Source: Ensifer sp. LC163
GTDB lineage: Bacteria; Pseudomonadota; Alphaproteobacteria; Rhizobiales; Rhizobiaceae
Direction of reading: 5' to 3'
Length of the DNA: 64,000 bases
Assembly: GCF_001695855.1 (NCBI RefSeq)
Contig: NZ_MBSS01000034.1
Span: 124,001 to 188,000 of the forward strand
Shown: one piece after another, positions 1 to 10,067 of the stretch
How positions within the stretch are numbered: the first letter of the stretch is position 1
Layout: every line of letters starts with the position of its first letter
Translations under genes and position numbers: made by a program
The notes under the pieces: model-generated
The model's database searches: none
The model's input: only the letters and a program-made list of their open reading frames with translations
Told to the model about the DNA's origin: nothing

Positions 1-1
1 C

Positions 2-604
2 CTGTTGCCGAACTATACCGGCGTCATCAGCCAGGTGCCGCCGCAGTTCTCGGCGATCAAGATCGACGGTGAACGTGCCTATGATCTCGCCCGCGACGGC
101 GAAACCGTCGATATTCCGGCGCGCGAAGTCGAGGTTTTTCGCCTGACACTGCTGGGTGCCACCCCCAATCTCGCCCAGTTCGAAATCGAATGCGGCAAGG
201 GCACCTATGTCCGCTCGCTCGCCCGCGACATGGGCCGCGATCTCGGCTGTTTCGGGCACATCGCCTCGCTGCGGCGCACCTTCGTGGCGCCGTTCGGTGA
301 AGACGACATGGTGCCGCTTGCCGATCTGGTCGCGCTGGAAAAGATCGAAAGCGACGACGAGCGACTGGCGGCGCTTGATGCCTTTGTGATCGAAACCGGC
401 GAAGCGCTGTCCAGCCTGCCGCATATCGCCGTCAACGACGACCAGGCGCACAGGCTGAAGATGGGCAATCCCATTATCCTTCGCGGTCGCGATGCGCCTT
501 TGGCAACGCCCGAAGCCTATGCCACGGCCCGCGGCAAGCTGATCGCCATCGGCGAAATCGCCGAGGGCGAGTTCCGTCCGAAGCGCGTCTTTGCCGTCGG
601 CTGA
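2..604 (+). CDS. truB: tRNA pseudouridine(55) synthase TruB, 3' part only
   Basis: The gene is cut by the left window edge; the frame is open from base 2 and ends at TGA 602-604, giving about 200 C-terminal residues. TruB isomerises U55 to pseudouridine in the T-loop of tRNAs in the cytoplasm. Family signatures near the cut end are [21 protein letters not shown] and, further on, [15 protein letters not shown], followed by the short C-terminal extension usual in alphaproteobacterial TruB. The catalytic Asp region lies outside the window. truB before rpsO-pnp is a widespread bacterial order, although here two genes intervene. Confidence 0.93.
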   Translation: MLPNYTGVISQVPPQFSAIKIDGERAYDLARDGETVDIPAREVEVFRLTLLGATPNLAQFEIECGKGTYVRSLARDMGRDLGCFGHIASLRRTFVAPFGEDDMVPLADLVALEKIESDDERLAALDAFVIETGEALSSLPHIAVNDDQAHRLKMGNPIILRGRDAPLATPEAYATARGKLIAIGEIAEGEFRPKRVFAVG

Positions 605-809
605 TCTCTTCGGTTCCAGCATTTGCGTTTGCCGCATCGCTGACGCATGATCCCGCCCAAGGGCTTGCGGCCGTTTCGAAACGGTCTCGTTTCCCGGTCG
701 CAGGCGGCGTTCGCCTGCGATCCCTCCGGCCGCTCCGATGACGGCCGCAGTTCGGCGGTCGTCAGAACTGCGCGTCCTGCTCGATGCGCGGCTCGATGGT
801 TGAGAGGCG

Positions 810-2531
810 GTGCAGTTGGCGCAGGTTTCGCAAGAGGGAAGGAAGCGTACCGTGGGTCGCGTGGCGGCAGGTCTCGATCTCATTCGCCACCGCCTGACGC
901 GGCCTTTCCGCTTCTACCTGACATCGCTGCTGCTGATCGCGATCGTTCCCGCATTCATCTTTTCACTCGTGGTGCTGAAGCGAAGCGTCGACGCGCAGGA
1001 GCAGGTCATCACGGCGCTGCTGCAGGCTTCGACCGGCTCGGTGACCCGCATCGTCGAGCGCGATGTCGAGGGCATGCTGACGACGCTGAAGGTACTGTCG
1101 ACCGCGCCAGCGATGGAGGGCGGCGACATGGAGGCCTTCTATCGCAGGGCTTCGACGGCGCTCGCCGACACCGACTCCTACCTGATCGTCATCGACCGCA
1201 AGCACAATCAGCGCATGAACACGCGGGTGCCCCTCGGCACGCCGCTCGCCAAGGCCTCCGATCCCGCCTCCGTCGAGCGGGCTTTCACCAATAATGGCGC
1301 GCCGCTGGTGTCGAACGTGTTCTTTGGCCAGACGGCCGAAAAATGGGTCTTCAACGTTTATTTGCCGGCGAAACTTCCAACCGGTGAGGAATATCTGCTC
1401 ACCCTGACGCGGAACGCCGAGAGCATGGCAAAGGCCGTGAACCGCGAAACCCTGTCGCCGGGGTGGAATGCCGCTCTGGTCGACGGCAACGGCAAGGTCA
1501 TCATTTCATCGGATGCCGGGGTCAAGGCGGGTGAACCGTTCTTCCTCGACAAGGTGCCGGCGATCAGCATCGGCGTGCGCAACATTACCGAGAACGGTAC
1601 CGCCTATCGGGTGGCAACGGAGTTTTCCGTCGTGACCGGCTGGCGGATCATCGCCTGGGCGCCCCGCGCCGCGGTCGATGCGCCGGCCGTCTGGTCGTTT
1701 CTGTGGCTGTCGCTCGGCGGCATCATCTTTGCCGGCATTGCCATTGCGGGCTCGCTGGCAATCGCACGGCTGCTGTCGCAAGGGGTCAAGCTCGTTGAAC
1801 TCGACGCACGCCGCCTCGGCGCCGGCGAGCGCATCGAGCCGCGCCCGCATATGATCGCCGAAGTCGAAACCGTATCCGCCGCACTTGCCAAGGCCGCGGC
1901 GTCGCGCACCAAAGCCGAGAGCGAGATCCGCTTCCTCATGCGCGAGGTTGCCCATCGCTCGAAGAATCAGCTGACGGTGATCCAGTCGATGCTGAACCAG
2001 TCGGTGCATTCGGCCGAAAGCGTTGCCGACTTCGCGGAATCCTTCCGCAGGCGCATTGCCGGCCTTGCCCGCTCGACCGATCTGATGATCGCCAACGCGG
2101 CCCAGGGCGTCGACTTCCGGGAACTCGCGCAGAACCAGTTGCAGCCCTTCACGCCGGATGATCCCAAGCGCGTCGTCCTGTCGGGTCCCGCGTTGCGACT
2201 GGACACCCAGATCGCCCAGACGCTCGGCATGGCACTGCATGAGCTGGCGACGAACGCCACAAAATATGGCGCGCTTGCCAATACCACCGGCGTCGTCAAG
2301 CTCAGCTGGTCGCTGTCCGACGAGGGCATAGCCATTCGCTGGCGGGAGGAGGGCGCCGACATCGCCGCCGCGACGACCCCGAGCCGCAAGGGATTTGGAA
2401 CTCTGGTGCTGGAACGCATGCTCGGCATGGCGTTGAAAGCCGAACTTGAACGGATCATCCATCCTGACGGCATCGAGTGGCGGATCAACATCCCCAGGGA
2501 TGCGAAGGACGGCGACGACGCAGAGCCTTGA
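810..2531 (+). CDS. HWE-type membrane sensor histidine kinase (orphan)
   Basis: A 573-residue protein with a TM segment at about residues 33-55, an extracytoplasmic sensor region to about 285, a second TM at about 290-320, then a kinase core. The core has the HWE family marks: H-box REVAHRSKNQL with phospho-acceptor His near 382, N-box HELATNATKYGAL near 475, and the W-x-E signature in IAIRWREEGA. HWE kinases work in rhizobial light, stress and general stress signalling. No response regulator is adjacent, so the partner is unknown. The start is uncertain: GTG 810 gives the longest product, but an in-frame GTG at 852 has a better ribosome binding site (GGAAGGAAG). Confidence 0.88.
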   Translation: MQLAQVSQEGRKRTVGRVAAGLDLIRHRLTRPFRFYLTSLLLIAIVPAFIFSLVVLKRSVDAQEQVITALLQASTGSVTRIVERDVEGMLTTLKVLSTAPAMEGGDMEAFYRRASTALADTDSYLIVIDRKHNQRMNTRVPLGTPLAKASDPASVERAFTNNGAPLVSNVFFGQTAEKWVFNVYLPAKLPTGEEYLLTLTRNAESMAKAVNRETLSPGWNAALVDGNGKVIISSDAGVKAGEPFFLDKVPAISIGVRNITENGTAYRVATEFSVVTGWRIIAWAPRAAVDAPAVWSFLWLSLGGIIFAGIAIAGSLAIARLLSQGVKLVELDARRLGAGERIEPRPHMIAEVETVSAALAKAAASRTKAESEIRFLMREVAHRSKNQLTVIQSMLNQSVHSAESVADFAESFRRRIAGLARSTDLMIANAAQGVDFRELAQNQLQPFTPDDPKRVVLSGPALRLDTQIAQTLGMALHELATNATKYGALANTTGVVKLSWSLSDEGIAIRWREEGADIAAATTPSRKGFGTLVLERMLGMALKAELERIIHPDGIEWRINIPRDAKDGDDAEP

Positions 2532-2566
2532 GGGTCATACGGGTTCGTTTTTCAAAAGGAGCGGAA

Positions 2567-2908
2567 ATGCAGGTACGGACAGTTCGCATCGGCATTCTCT
2601 CAGGCGTGTTGAGCCTGATGGCCGTCGCCCCCGCCGCCGGCGGGGACATCGCCTGTGTCGTCGCAGATCCGACCGGCACGCCGCTCAATGTCCGAACGGA
2701 GCCGAATGGCCGGATCGTCATGACTTTGGCCAATGGCAGCAAGGTTCGCCGCGTCGGCGAACGTCGGCATGGGGGCAAGGGCTGGGCGCTTGTTTCGAGC
2801 GACGCCGGAGAACTCGGCTGGGTGTTTGCCGCCTATCTCGACTGTGTTCCGATCGACGGCGACCAGCTGAAGTCGGCGCCGATGCGGCCACGACCGTCAG
2901 GTAATTGA
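2567..2908 (+). CDS. exported SH3-domain protein
   Basis: A 113-residue protein with a hydrophobic signal peptide (about residues 1-26) and a bacterial SH3 (SH3_3-type) fold, recognisable from the start PTGTPLNVRTEPNGRI and the later GKGWALVSSDAGELGWVFAAYL. Such domains often bind cell-wall peptides or mediate periplasmic contacts; the ligand here is unknown. The start is ATG 2567 with AAGGAG a few bases upstream; longer in-frame extensions run back into the kinase gene and lack signal-peptide character. It follows the HWE kinase by about 35 bp and may be co-transcribed. Confidence 0.8.
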   Translation: MQVRTVRIGILSGVLSLMAVAPAAGGDIACVVADPTGTPLNVRTEPNGRIVMTLANGSKVRRVGERRHGGKGWALVSSDAGELGWVFAAYLDCVPIDGDQLKSAPMRPRPSGN

Positions 2909-3078
2909 GAGGCGCCCGGCCATCGCCCCGGGGCCATTTTCATGACCCTTTCCTTTTTGATCCAATTCGGTTATAGGCACGCCAGCAAAAGGCGCATGCC
3001 CGTTGCATTCACGGCCGCAGCTGGACGACATCCCGGCTGAAGGCGTCCCTAAATCCTCGAAATCGAAAGGATCATCCG

Positions 3079-3348
3079 ATGTCGATTGCTGCAGAGCGTA
3101 AGGCTCAGCTCATCAAGGAATATGCAACCGTTGAAGGCGACACCGGTTCTCCGGAAGTCCAGGTTGCTATCCTGACGGAACGGATCAACAACCTGACCGA
3201 ACACTTCAAGGGCCACAAGAAGGATAACCATTCCCGCCGTGGTCTTCTCGCGATGGTTTCCAGCCGTCGTTCGCTCCTCGACTATCTGAAGAAGAAAGAC
3301 GAAGCGCGCTACACCAAGCTGATCGGTGCCCTCGGCATCCGTCGCTAA
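3079..3348 (+). CDS. rpsO: 30S ribosomal protein S15
   Basis: An 89-residue protein of exactly the usual S15 length, with the signature [21 protein letters not shown] and the basic helical segment [14 protein letters not shown] that contacts 16S rRNA in the central domain of the 30S subunit. The ribosome binding site is GAAAGGA before ATG 3079. rpsO is followed by a strong intrinsic terminator and then pnp, the classic rpsO-pnp pair. Codon use is strongly biased to C-ending codons, as in the other ribosomal genes here. Confidence 0.98.
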   Translation: MSIAAERKAQLIKEYATVEGDTGSPEVQVAILTERINNLTEHFKGHKKDNHSRRGLLAMVSSRRSLLDYLKKKDEARYTKLIGALGIRR

Positions 3349-3357
3349 GCGACTTGC

Positions 3358-3392
3358 CCGGCGGACCGCTTGCGGTCCGCCGGCCTTTTTTA
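3358..3392 (+). terminator. intrinsic terminator of rpsO
   Basis: A perfect 12-bp GC-rich stem (CCGGCGGACCGC paired with GCGGTCCGCCGG, TT between them) is followed by CCTTTTTTATT, ten bases after the rpsO stop. It separates rpsO from the pnp leader. Confidence 0.92.
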
Positions 3393-3706
3393 TTATGGGG
3401 CGCAGAGCGCTCAGGAAATGAACTCTCCAAAAGCGCACTAGGCGCACACAAGGAGAGGTATCCAGCGGGCCGGATGGGCCGGATCCGCGGATCAACCGAT
3501 GGCCCGTCATGGGGCAGGATTGCAGGATGCTTCGGCGCCTGCTTGCAGAACCCGCTGCGGGGCAGCCAGGTTTTGCAAAGCGGAAAGCGGCCGGTCTCTT
3601 TTGAAGCCTCCCGTTGTCTTGCCCGTGATGCGCCATACCAGGCGGTTTTTCGACCACCCGCGCTGCAACAGCCGCGGAAAGGTCTGCCGCACACGAAGGA
3701 CAGAAC
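3393..3706 (+). other. long pnp leader region
   Basis: About 310 bp between the rpsO terminator and pnp without a convincing gene. It should hold the pnp promoter and an unusually long 5' leader. In enterobacteria pnp leaders are cleaved by RNase III and then autoregulated by PNPase; whether that applies here cannot be read from the sequence. An imperfect GC-rich inverted segment lies around 3470-3495. The pnp ribosome binding site is GAAGGA at about 3697. Confidence 0.5.
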
Positions 3707-5848
3707 ATGTTCGATACCCATAAGGTTGAAATCGAATGGGCTGGGCGTCCGCTCAAGCTCGAAACCGGCAAGGTCGCCCGTCAGGCTGACGGCGCCGTTC
3801 TCGCCACCTACGGCGAAACCGTCGTTCTCGCCACCGTCGTTTCGGCCAAGTCGCCGAAGCCGGGCCAGGACTTCTTCCCGCTGACCGTCAACTACCAGGA
3901 AAAGACCTACGCTGCCGGCAAGATCCCGGGTGGCTACTTCAAGCGCGAAGGTCGTCCGAGCGAAAACGAAACGCTGGTTTCGCGTCTGATCGACCGCCCG
4001 ATCCGCCCGCTTTTCCCCGATGGCTACAAGAACGACACCCAGGTCATCGTCACGGTCATGCAGCATGACCTCGAAAACAATCCCGACATCCTGTCGATGG
4101 TTGCAGCTTCCGCTGCGCTGACGCTGTCCGGCATCCCGTTCATGGGGCCGATCGGCGGCGCGCGCGTCGGCTACATCAACGGCCAGTACGTTCTCAACCC
4201 GCATCTCGACGAGATGGACGAATCGACCCTCGACCTCGTCGTTGCCGGCACGCAGGAAGCCGTGCTGATGGTCGAGTCGGAAGCCAAGGAACTCGGCGAA
4301 GACATCATGCTCGGCGCCGTCGTGTTCGGCCAGAAGGGTTTCCAGCCGGTCATCGACGCCATCATCAAGCTGGCTGAGGTTGCCGCCAAGGAGCCGCGCG
4401 AATTCGAACCGGAAGATCATTCCGCGCTTGAAGCCGAAATGCTCGGCATGGCCGAAGCCGAACTGCGCGATGCCTACAAGATCACCGAGAAGGCTGCCCG
4501 CTACGCTGCCGTCGATGCCGTCAAGGCAAAGGTGAAGGCACACTTCTTCCCGGAAGGCGCAGAGCCCAAGCACACGGCTGAAGTCATCGGTGCCGTCTTC
4601 AAGCACCTCCAGGCCAAGATCGTTCGCTGGAACATCCTCGACACCAAGAGCCGCATCGACGGCCGCGATCTCGAAACCGTTCGCCCGATCGTCTCGGAAG
4701 TCGGCCTTCTGCCGCGCACCCACGGTTCGGCGCTCTTCACCCGCGGTGAAACGCAGGCGATCGTCGTTGCCACGCTCGGCACCGGCGAAGACGAACAGTA
4801 TGTCGACAGCCTGACCGGCATGTACAAAGAACGCTTCATGCTGCACTACAACTTCCCGCCCTTCTCGGTCGGCGAAACCGGCCGCATGGGCTCCCCGGGC
4901 CGCCGCGAAATCGGTCACGGCAAGCTCGCCTGGCGCGCTATCCGCCCGATGCTGCCGGAAGCCGAGCAGTTCCCCTACACGCTGCGCGTCGTTTCCGAGA
5001 TCACCGAATCCAACGGCTCGTCGTCGATGGCGACGGTCTGCGGCACGTCGCTTGCTCTCATGGATGCAGGCGTTCCGTTGGCAAAGCCGGTTGCCGGTAT
5101 TGCCATGGGCCTGATCAAGGAAGATGAGCGCTTCGCCGTTCTCTCCGACATCCTCGGCGACGAAGACCACCTCGGCGACATGGACTTCAAGGTTGCCGGC
5201 ACCGACGCCGGCATCACCTCGCTCCAGATGGACATCAAGATCGAGGGCATCACCGAAGAGATCATGGGCATCGCGCTCAACCAGGCCAAGGGCGGCCGTC
5301 TCCACATCCTCGGCGAAATGGCGAAGGCCATCTCCGAAAGCCGCGGCCAGCTGGGCGAGTTCGCACCGCGCATCGAAGTCATGAACATCCCGGTCGACAA
5401 GATCCGTGAAGTCATCGGCTCGGGCGGCAAGGTCATCCGCGAAATCGTCGAGAAGACCGGCGCCAAGATCAACATCGAAGACGACGGCACCGTGAAGATC
5501 GCTTCCTCGTCGGGCAAGGAAATCGAAGCGGCCCGCAAGTGGATCCACTCGATCGTTGCCGAGCCGGAAGTCGGCCAGGTCTACGAAGGCACGGTCGTCA
5601 AGACCGCCGACTTCGGCGCCTTCGTCAACTTCTTCGGCGCCCGCGACGGCCTCGTCCACATTTCGCAGCTCGCCTCCGAGCGCGTTGCCAAGACCACCGA
5701 CGTCGTCAAGGAAGGCGACAAGGTCTGGGTCAAGCTGATGGGCTTCGACGAGCGCGGCAAGGTTCGCCTTTCCATGAAGGTCGTCGACCAGGCGACCGGC
5801 AAGGAAGTTGCTGCAGAAAAGAAGGGTGACGGCGAAGCCGCTGAATAA
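3707..5848 (+). CDS. pnp: polyribonucleotide nucleotidyltransferase (PNPase)
   Basis: A 713-residue phosphorolytic 3'-5' exoribonuclease of the RNA degradation machinery, which can also add 3' tails. Domain order is complete: RNase PH 1 (about 10-145), helical linker, RNase PH 2 (about 325-545, with [15 protein letters not shown] and the catalytic segment [18 protein letters not shown]), KH domain (about 555-615, [12 protein letters not shown]) and S1 domain (about 620-690, [18 protein letters not shown]). The length is normal. It is preceded by a long leader and closed by its own terminator. Confidence 0.98.
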   Translation: MFDTHKVEIEWAGRPLKLETGKVARQADGAVLATYGETVVLATVVSAKSPKPGQDFFPLTVNYQEKTYAAGKIPGGYFKREGRPSENETLVSRLIDRPIRPLFPDGYKNDTQVIVTVMQHDLENNPDILSMVAASAALTLSGIPFMGPIGGARVGYINGQYVLNPHLDEMDESTLDLVVAGTQEAVLMVESEAKELGEDIMLGAVVFGQKGFQPVIDAIIKLAEVAAKEPREFEPEDHSALEAEMLGMAEAELRDAYKITEKAARYAAVDAVKAKVKAHFFPEGAEPKHTAEVIGAVFKHLQAKIVRWNILDTKSRIDGRDLETVRPIVSEVGLLPRTHGSALFTRGETQAIVVATLGTGEDEQYVDSLTGMYKERFMLHYNFPPFSVGETGRMGSPGRREIGHGKLAWRAIRPMLPEAEQFPYTLRVVSEITESNGSSSMATVCGTSLALMDAGVPLAKPVAGIAMGLIKEDERFAVLSDILGDEDHLGDMDFKVAGTDAGITSLQMDIKIEGITEEIMGIALNQAKGGRLHILGEMAKAISESRGQLGEFAPRIEVMNIPVDKIREVIGSGGKVIREIVEKTGAKINIEDDGTVKIASSSGKEIEAARKWIHSIVAEPEVGQVYEGTVVKTADFGAFVNFFGARDGLVHISQLASERVAKTTDVVKEGDKVWVKLMGFDERGKVRLSMKVVDQATGKEVAAEKKGDGEAAE

Positions 5849-5872
5849 GCGGCCTCTGCCCGAACGCATTCG

Positions 5873-5907
5873 GGGCGCGGAGCGGATCGCTCCGCGCCCT
5901 TTTCTTG
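5873..5907 (+). terminator. intrinsic terminator of pnp
   Basis: A perfect 12-bp stem (GGGCGCGGAGCG with CGCTCCGCGCCC, loop GAT) followed by TTTTCTT, 25 bases downstream of the pnp stop. Confidence 0.92.
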
Positions 5908-5931
5908 TACGAAGATCGACGGAAGAAACCG

Positions 5932-6948
5932 ATGAGCCGAGACGCATTGAAGACCCTGTTCCACCCGTTCGAAACCGGGGTTATCGACCCGCCGGGCGAG
6001 GGCGAGCGTGTGCTCTTCCTCGGCGCTGAGGCGGGCTACAGGCTGCCTGAGGGCTTCGGGGCGTCGATCGCTGCCGTCCAGCCGCTAAGGCCGCTCTATC
6101 GCGCCCTGGAGGCTATGCGCGCCGATGTGGCGCCTGCGGTCACGGGTGAGGACTATGATGTCGCCTTGATCCTGTGCGGCAAGCACAAGGGCGAAAACGA
6201 AGACCGTATCGCCGAGGCGTTGAAGCGCACCCGCGATGGCGCGCTCATCGTCGTTGCCGGCGGCAAGGAAGACGGTATCCAGTCGCTGAGAAAGCGCATC
6301 GCCAAGTTCGAATGGGATGGCGATCACCTACCGAAGTATCACGGCGTCGCCTTCTGGTTCACGCGGCCCGACGACGTTACCGACGCCGTGCAGAAGCTTG
6401 CCAAGGTGCCGGTCCGGGTCGACGGCCTGTTCGAGGCTTCGCCTGGCATGTTCTCGCACGACCGCATCGATGCCGGTTCTGAACTGCTCGCCTCGCGCCT
6501 GCCGCGCGATTTCAACGGCCATGCCGCCGATTTCGGCGCCGGCTGGGGCTATCTCGCGGTCAAGCTTGCCGAAGCGTCGCCCGGCACGAAGGGTATCGAC
6601 CTCTTCGAGGCCGATCACGATGCGCTTGAGGCGGCCCGCGTCAACATGATGGCGAACGCTCCGCGCATGCCGGCGCGCTTCTACTGGTTCGACCTGACGA
6701 GCGAAGACCCGCGCGACAAATACGACCTGATCGTCATGAACCCGCCGTTCCACGAGGGCCATGCCGCCGAACCGGCACTGGGCGTGGCGATCATCAAGGC
6801 GGCCCACAAGGCGCTCAAGCAGGGCGGCAAGGTCATGCTGGTAGCCAATCGCGGCCTGCAGTACGAGCAGGTCTTGGCCGAGACCTTCAAGGAATATGGC
6901 GAGACCTGCCGCAATGCGCGCTTCAAGGTTCTCTGGGGCAAGCGCTGA
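5932..6948 (+). CDS. RsmC-like class I SAM-dependent methyltransferase
   Basis: A 338-residue protein with a degenerate N-terminal half and a C-terminal Rossmann methyltransferase domain: SAM-binding motif ADFGAGWGYLAVKLAE near residue 200 and catalytic motif IVMNPPFHEG near 267. NPPF motifs mark N-methylation of exocyclic amino groups of bases, and the two-domain plan is that of RsmC/RlmG (guanine N2 of 16S/23S rRNA). The exact target is inferred only. ATG 5932 (MSRDALK) is preferred over an ATG 27 bp upstream that falls at the end of the pnp terminator. It stands alone between two terminators. Confidence 0.82.
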   Translation: MSRDALKTLFHPFETGVIDPPGEGERVLFLGAEAGYRLPEGFGASIAAVQPLRPLYRALEAMRADVAPAVTGEDYDVALILCGKHKGENEDRIAEALKRTRDGALIVVAGGKEDGIQSLRKRIAKFEWDGDHLPKYHGVAFWFTRPDDVTDAVQKLAKVPVRVDGLFEASPGMFSHDRIDAGSELLASRLPRDFNGHAADFGAGWGYLAVKLAEASPGTKGIDLFEADHDALEAARVNMMANAPRMPARFYWFDLTSEDPRDKYDLIVMNPPFHEGHAAEPALGVAIIKAAHKALKQGGKVMLVANRGLQYEQVLAETFKEYGETCRNARFKVLWGKR

Positions 6949-6978
6949 GCGCTCATCTGTTCCTCTGATCAAGTGAAG

Positions 6979-7004
6979 AGGCCGGGCCAAGCGCTCGGCC
7001 TTTT
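6979..7004 (+). terminator. probable terminator of the RsmC-like gene
   Basis: The stem AGGCCG-GGC with GC-TCGGCCT, loop CAA region, is followed by TTTT, about 30 bases after the stop codon. The pairing has one mismatch. Confidence 0.65.
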
Positions 7005-7118
7005 GCATTTCTGCGGGGGGCGGGATCGGCAGCCTACCCTCGAAATGCCGTTGCCATCGGTCGCGAACAGGCACACGATAAGGCGTCAGTCGGTATTTCC
7101 TATCGGAGGTGCGGTGCT

Positions 7119-7361
7119 ATGCCATTCGGGCCAGGAAGGTCACCTTTGACCGAGGACGTGGCGGAGGTGATCGCCAAGGACATCAAGCAGGCGGAGGGAC
7201 ATAGCGCGACTTCGGAAGTGCCGATGCCGTTTCTGAAAAGCCTCTACCACCTGCCGCTGATCACAAGTCCCATTCGAAAGACGCACGCCTGCTTGATGTT
7301 CGGCGTGGCCGCCATCGGCCTTGCCGCCGTCCTGCTGCTGTCGGGATTGCTGACGGTCTGA
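7119..7361 (+). CDS. small membrane protein of unknown function
   Basis: An 80-residue product with one clear C-terminal TM segment (about residues 57-78, LMFGVAAIGLAAVLLLSGLL) preceded by a basic stretch, so the N-terminus is probably cytoplasmic. A ribosome binding site (GGAGGTG) lies 8 bases before ATG 7119. No family is recognised. It converges on the fabA-fabB-fabI operon, whose terminator lies just beyond its stop. The good ribosome site and TM segment argue that it is real. Confidence 0.55.
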   Translation: MPFGPGRSPLTEDVAEVIAKDIKQAEGHSATSEVPMPFLKSLYHLPLITSPIRKTHACLMFGVAAIGLAAVLLLSGLLTV

Positions 7362-7373
7362 CGACGATCCATG

Positions 7374-7405
7374 AAAAAAGCCCATGGACCGGATGATCCA
7401 TGGGC
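7374..7405 (-). terminator. terminator of the fabA-fabB-fabI operon
   Basis: Read on the minus strand, the stem GCCCATGGA/TCCATGGGC with loop TCATCCGG is followed by TTTTTTCAT, about 27 bases after the fabI stop. Confidence 0.85.
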
Positions 7406-7431
7406 CTTGATGAGATTGCCGTCGTCGTTTG

Positions 7432-8238
7432 TTATTCGGCGTCGGCGGTCCTGAGCGCGTCAAGTGCCGGCATGGAGGTGATGTTGTAGCCGGAGTCCAC
7501 ATAATGGATTTCGCCGGTGACGCCGCGCGACAGCTCGGAAAGCAGGTAGAGCGCCGAGTTGCCGACATCGTCGATGGTGACGGTGCGTCGAAGCGGCGAA
7601 TTCTTCTGCTGCCAGGAGAGCATGGCCCGGGCATCGGAAATGCCGGCGCCTGCAAGCGTGCGGATCGGGCCGGCGGAAATCGCGTTGACGCGGATGCCGC
7701 GCACGCCGTAGTCGGCCGCAAGGTAGCGCACGGAGGCTTCCAGCGCCGCCTTGGCAACGCCCATGACGTTGTAGTTCGGCATGACCCGAACGGAACCGCC
7801 ATAGGTCAAGGTCAGCATCGAGCCGCCGTCGTTCATCAGTTCGGCCGCGCGCCTGGCGATCTCGGTGAAGGAGAAGCAGGAGATCACCATGGTGCGGCTG
7901 AAGTTGTCGCGGCTGGTGTCTGCGTAGAGGCCCTTCAGCTCGTTCTTGTCGGAGAAGCCGATGGCATGGACGATGAAGTCGAGCTTGCCCCAGCGCTCCT
8001 TGATCGCCGAGATGACCGCATCGACAGAGGCGATGTCCTCGACGTCGCAAGGCAGCAGGAAGTCGGAGCCGACTTCGGCTGCCAGCGGCTTCACGCGCTT
8101 GCCGAGCGCTTCGCCCTGGTAGGTGAAGGCAAGTTCCGCGCCCTGCGCTGCCAAGGCCTTGGAGATGCCCCAGGCAATGGAGTGGTTGTTGGCCACACCC
8201 ATGATGAGGCCACGCTTTCCGTTCATCAGTCCCGTCAT
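7432..8238 (-). CDS. fabI: enoyl-[acyl-carrier-protein] reductase (NADH), FabI
   Basis: A 268-residue short-chain dehydrogenase-fold enzyme that reduces enoyl-ACP in the last step of each fatty acid elongation cycle. It shows GLIMGVANNHSIAWGI, the FabI-type cofactor loop, and the catalytic pair Tyr-x6-Lys in YNVMGVAK. The start ATG 8238 lies 4 bp after the fabB stop, so the pair is translationally coupled; longer in-frame starts fall inside fabB. It is last in fabA-fabB-fabI. Rhizobia often carry two fabI genes; this is the copy linked to unsaturated fatty acid synthesis. Confidence 0.95.
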   Translation of the reverse strand: MTGLMNGKRGLIMGVANNHSIAWGISKALAAQGAELAFTYQGEALGKRVKPLAAEVGSDFLLPCDVEDIASVDAVISAIKERWGKLDFIVHAIGFSDKNELKGLYADTSRDNFSRTMVISCFSFTEIARRAAELMNDGGSMLTLTYGGSVRVMPNYNVMGVAKAALEASVRYLAADYGVRGIRVNAISAGPIRTLAGAGISDARAMLSWQQKNSPLRRTVTIDDVGNSALYLLSELSRGVTGEIHYVDSGYNITSMPALDALRTADAE

Positions 8239-8242
8239 CGTG

Positions 8243-9466
8243 TTATCCGTTGTAGCGCTGGAAGACGAGCGTCGCGTTGGTGCCGCCGAAGCCGAACGAG
8301 TTGGACAGAACCGTATCGATCTTGGCGTTGTCGATGCGCTTGCGCACGATCGGCACACCGTCAAATTCCGGGTCGAGTTCGCTGATATGGGCGCTCTCGC
8401 CAATGAAGCCACCCTGCATCATCAGGAGACCGTAGATCGATTCCTGGACGCCGGCAGCGCCGAGCGAGTGGCCGGTGAGCGACTTCGTCGACTGGATGTG
8501 CGGGATCTTGGAGCCGAACACTTCGCGGATGGCGCCGATTTCCTTGCTGTCGCCGACCGGGGTCGAAGTGCCGTGCGTGTTGATGTAGTCGACGTCGCCC
8601 TTCACGCTCGACAGCGCCTGGCGCATGCAGCGGATCGCGCCTTCGCCTGATGGGGCGACCATGTCGTAGCCATCGGACGTTGCGCCGTAGCCGACGATTT
8701 CGGCGTAGATCTTGGCGCCGCGCGCCTTGGCATGTTCCAGCTCTTCGAGCACCAGTACGCCGGCGCCGCCGGCAATGACGAAGCCGTCGCGGCTGACGTC
8801 ATAGGCGCGCGAGGCGGTCGACGGCGTGTCGTTGTACTTGGAGGACATCGCGCCCATGGCGTCGAACAGGTTGGACATCGTCCAGTCCAGGTCCTCGTGG
8901 CCGCCGGCGAACATCACGTCCTGCTTGCCCCACTGGATCATCTCCGCGGCATTGCCGATGCAATGGGCAGACGTCGAGCAGGCCGACGAGATCGAGTAGT
9001 TGACGCCGTGGATCTGGAACCAGGTCGCAAGCGTGGCCGAGGCCGTCGACGACATCGCCTTCGGCACGGCAAACGGGCCGATGCGCTTGGGGCTGACGTT
9101 CTTGCGGGTCACTTCCGCCGCCTCGACGATGGTGCGGGTGGACGGACCGCCCGAGCCCATGATGATGCCCGTGCGCTCGTTGCGGGAAATGACCGCTTCC
9201 TCGAGACCGGAATCGGCGATCGCCTGCTTCATCGCCACATGGTTCCAGGCGCCGCCCTGCGACAGGAAGCGCATGGCGCGCCGGTCGACGAGATCGGTCG
9301 GATCGAGCGTCGGTGCACCCCATACCTGGCACTTGAAGCCGTTTTCGGCAAAATCGGGAGAAAACGTAATGCCCGATTTGGCGTCGCGCAGCGATGCCGT
9401 GACTTCGTCGGCATTGTTTCCGATCGAGGAAACGATCCCGAGGCCCGTGACAACAACCCGTCTCAT
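8243..9466 (-). CDS. fabB: beta-ketoacyl-ACP synthase I, FabB
   Basis: A 407-residue condensing enzyme that elongates the cis-3-decenoyl-ACP produced by FabA, committing it to unsaturated fatty acids. The Cys-His-His triad is visible: [12 protein letters not shown] (nucleophile), [11 protein letters not shown] and [12 protein letters not shown]. The C-terminal [11 protein letters not shown] is typical of the family and the length is normal. It lies 47 bp downstream of fabA, in the same orientation. Confidence 0.97.
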   Translation of the reverse strand: MRRVVVTGLGIVSSIGNNADEVTASLRDAKSGITFSPDFAENGFKCQVWGAPTLDPTDLVDRRAMRFLSQGGAWNHVAMKQAIADSGLEEAVISRNERTGIIMGSGGPSTRTIVEAAEVTRKNVSPKRIGPFAVPKAMSSTASATLATWFQIHGVNYSISSACSTSAHCIGNAAEMIQWGKQDVMFAGGHEDLDWTMSNLFDAMGAMSSKYNDTPSTASRAYDVSRDGFVIAGGAGVLVLEELEHAKARGAKIYAEIVGYGATSDGYDMVAPSGEGAIRCMRQALSSVKGDVDYINTHGTSTPVGDSKEIGAIREVFGSKIPHIQSTKSLTGHSLGAAGVQESIYGLLMMQGGFIGESAHISELDPEFDGVPIVRKRIDNAKIDTVLSNSFGFGGTNATLVFQRYNG

Positions 9467-9513
9467 GGTAATGACCTTTTCTTTATCTCATTCGGTGCGG
9501 GAGTACCCGCGGC

Positions 9514-10032
9514 TTAGTCGGTCTTTTCCTTCGACAGACCGACACGCAGGTCGGTTGCCTGGTAGATGGTTTCACCGTCGGCCTTCAGCCAGCCGTCGGC
9601 AGTGCCGAGGACGAGGCGGCCGCGCATGACCCGCTTGAAATCGATTCCGTACTCGAGCAGCTTGGTATGGGGGCGAACCATGCCCTTGAACTTCACTTCG
9701 CCGGTCGACAGCGCCATGCCGCGGCCCGGTTCGCCGAGCCAGCCGAGGAAGAAGCCCGTCAATTGCCACATGCCGTCGAGACCGAGGCAGCCGGGCATGA
9801 TCGGGTTGCCCTGGAAATGGCAGGGGAAGTACCAGTCGTCCGGACTGACGTCATATTCAGCGCGGATGAAACCCTTGTCGAAAGCGCCGCCGGTTTCGGA
9901 GATTTCCGTGATGCGATGGACCATGAGCATCGGTGGCAGCGGCAGCTGGGCGTTGCCGGGGCCAAACAGTTCGCCTCGGCCGCAGGTCAGGATTTCCTCA
10001 TAGCTGAAGCTGGATTGTCTGGTCGTCATCAA
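9514..10032 (-). CDS. fabA: 3-hydroxydecanoyl-ACP dehydratase/isomerase, FabA
   Basis: A 172-residue hotdog-fold enzyme that dehydrates 3-hydroxydecanoyl-ACP and isomerises the trans-2 to the cis-3 double bond, the branch point of anaerobic unsaturated fatty acid synthesis. The active-site segment [20 protein letters not shown] supplies the catalytic His and Asp. Two adjacent ATGs at 10032 and 10029 are possible starts. fabA leads the operon and is transcribed away from irr. A perfect palindrome in the shared promoter region (10068-10085) is a candidate operator. Confidence 0.97.
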   Translation of the reverse strand: MMTTRQSSFSYEEILTCGRGELFGPGNAQLPLPPMLMVHRITEISETGGAFDKGFIRAEYDVSPDDWYFPCHFQGNPIMPGCLGLDGMWQLTGFFLGWLGEPGRGMALSTGEVKFKGMVRPHTKLLEYGIDFKRVMRGRLVLGTADGWLKADGETIYQATDLRVGLSKEKTD

Positions 10033-10067
10033 TGGTTGTTTCCCCGAGTAACATAAAGTGTTGTCAG

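Noticed and set aside
647-1294. 215-codon plus-strand frame after truB
   Set aside because: Arg/Ala/Gly-rich out-of-frame shadow of the HWE kinase gene; no ribosome site or domain.
3206-5947. 913-codon open frame on the minus strand covering pnp
   Set aside because: It is the antisense shadow of pnp caused by strong third-position GC bias; it contains no domain, has abnormal composition, and pnp on the plus strand is certain.
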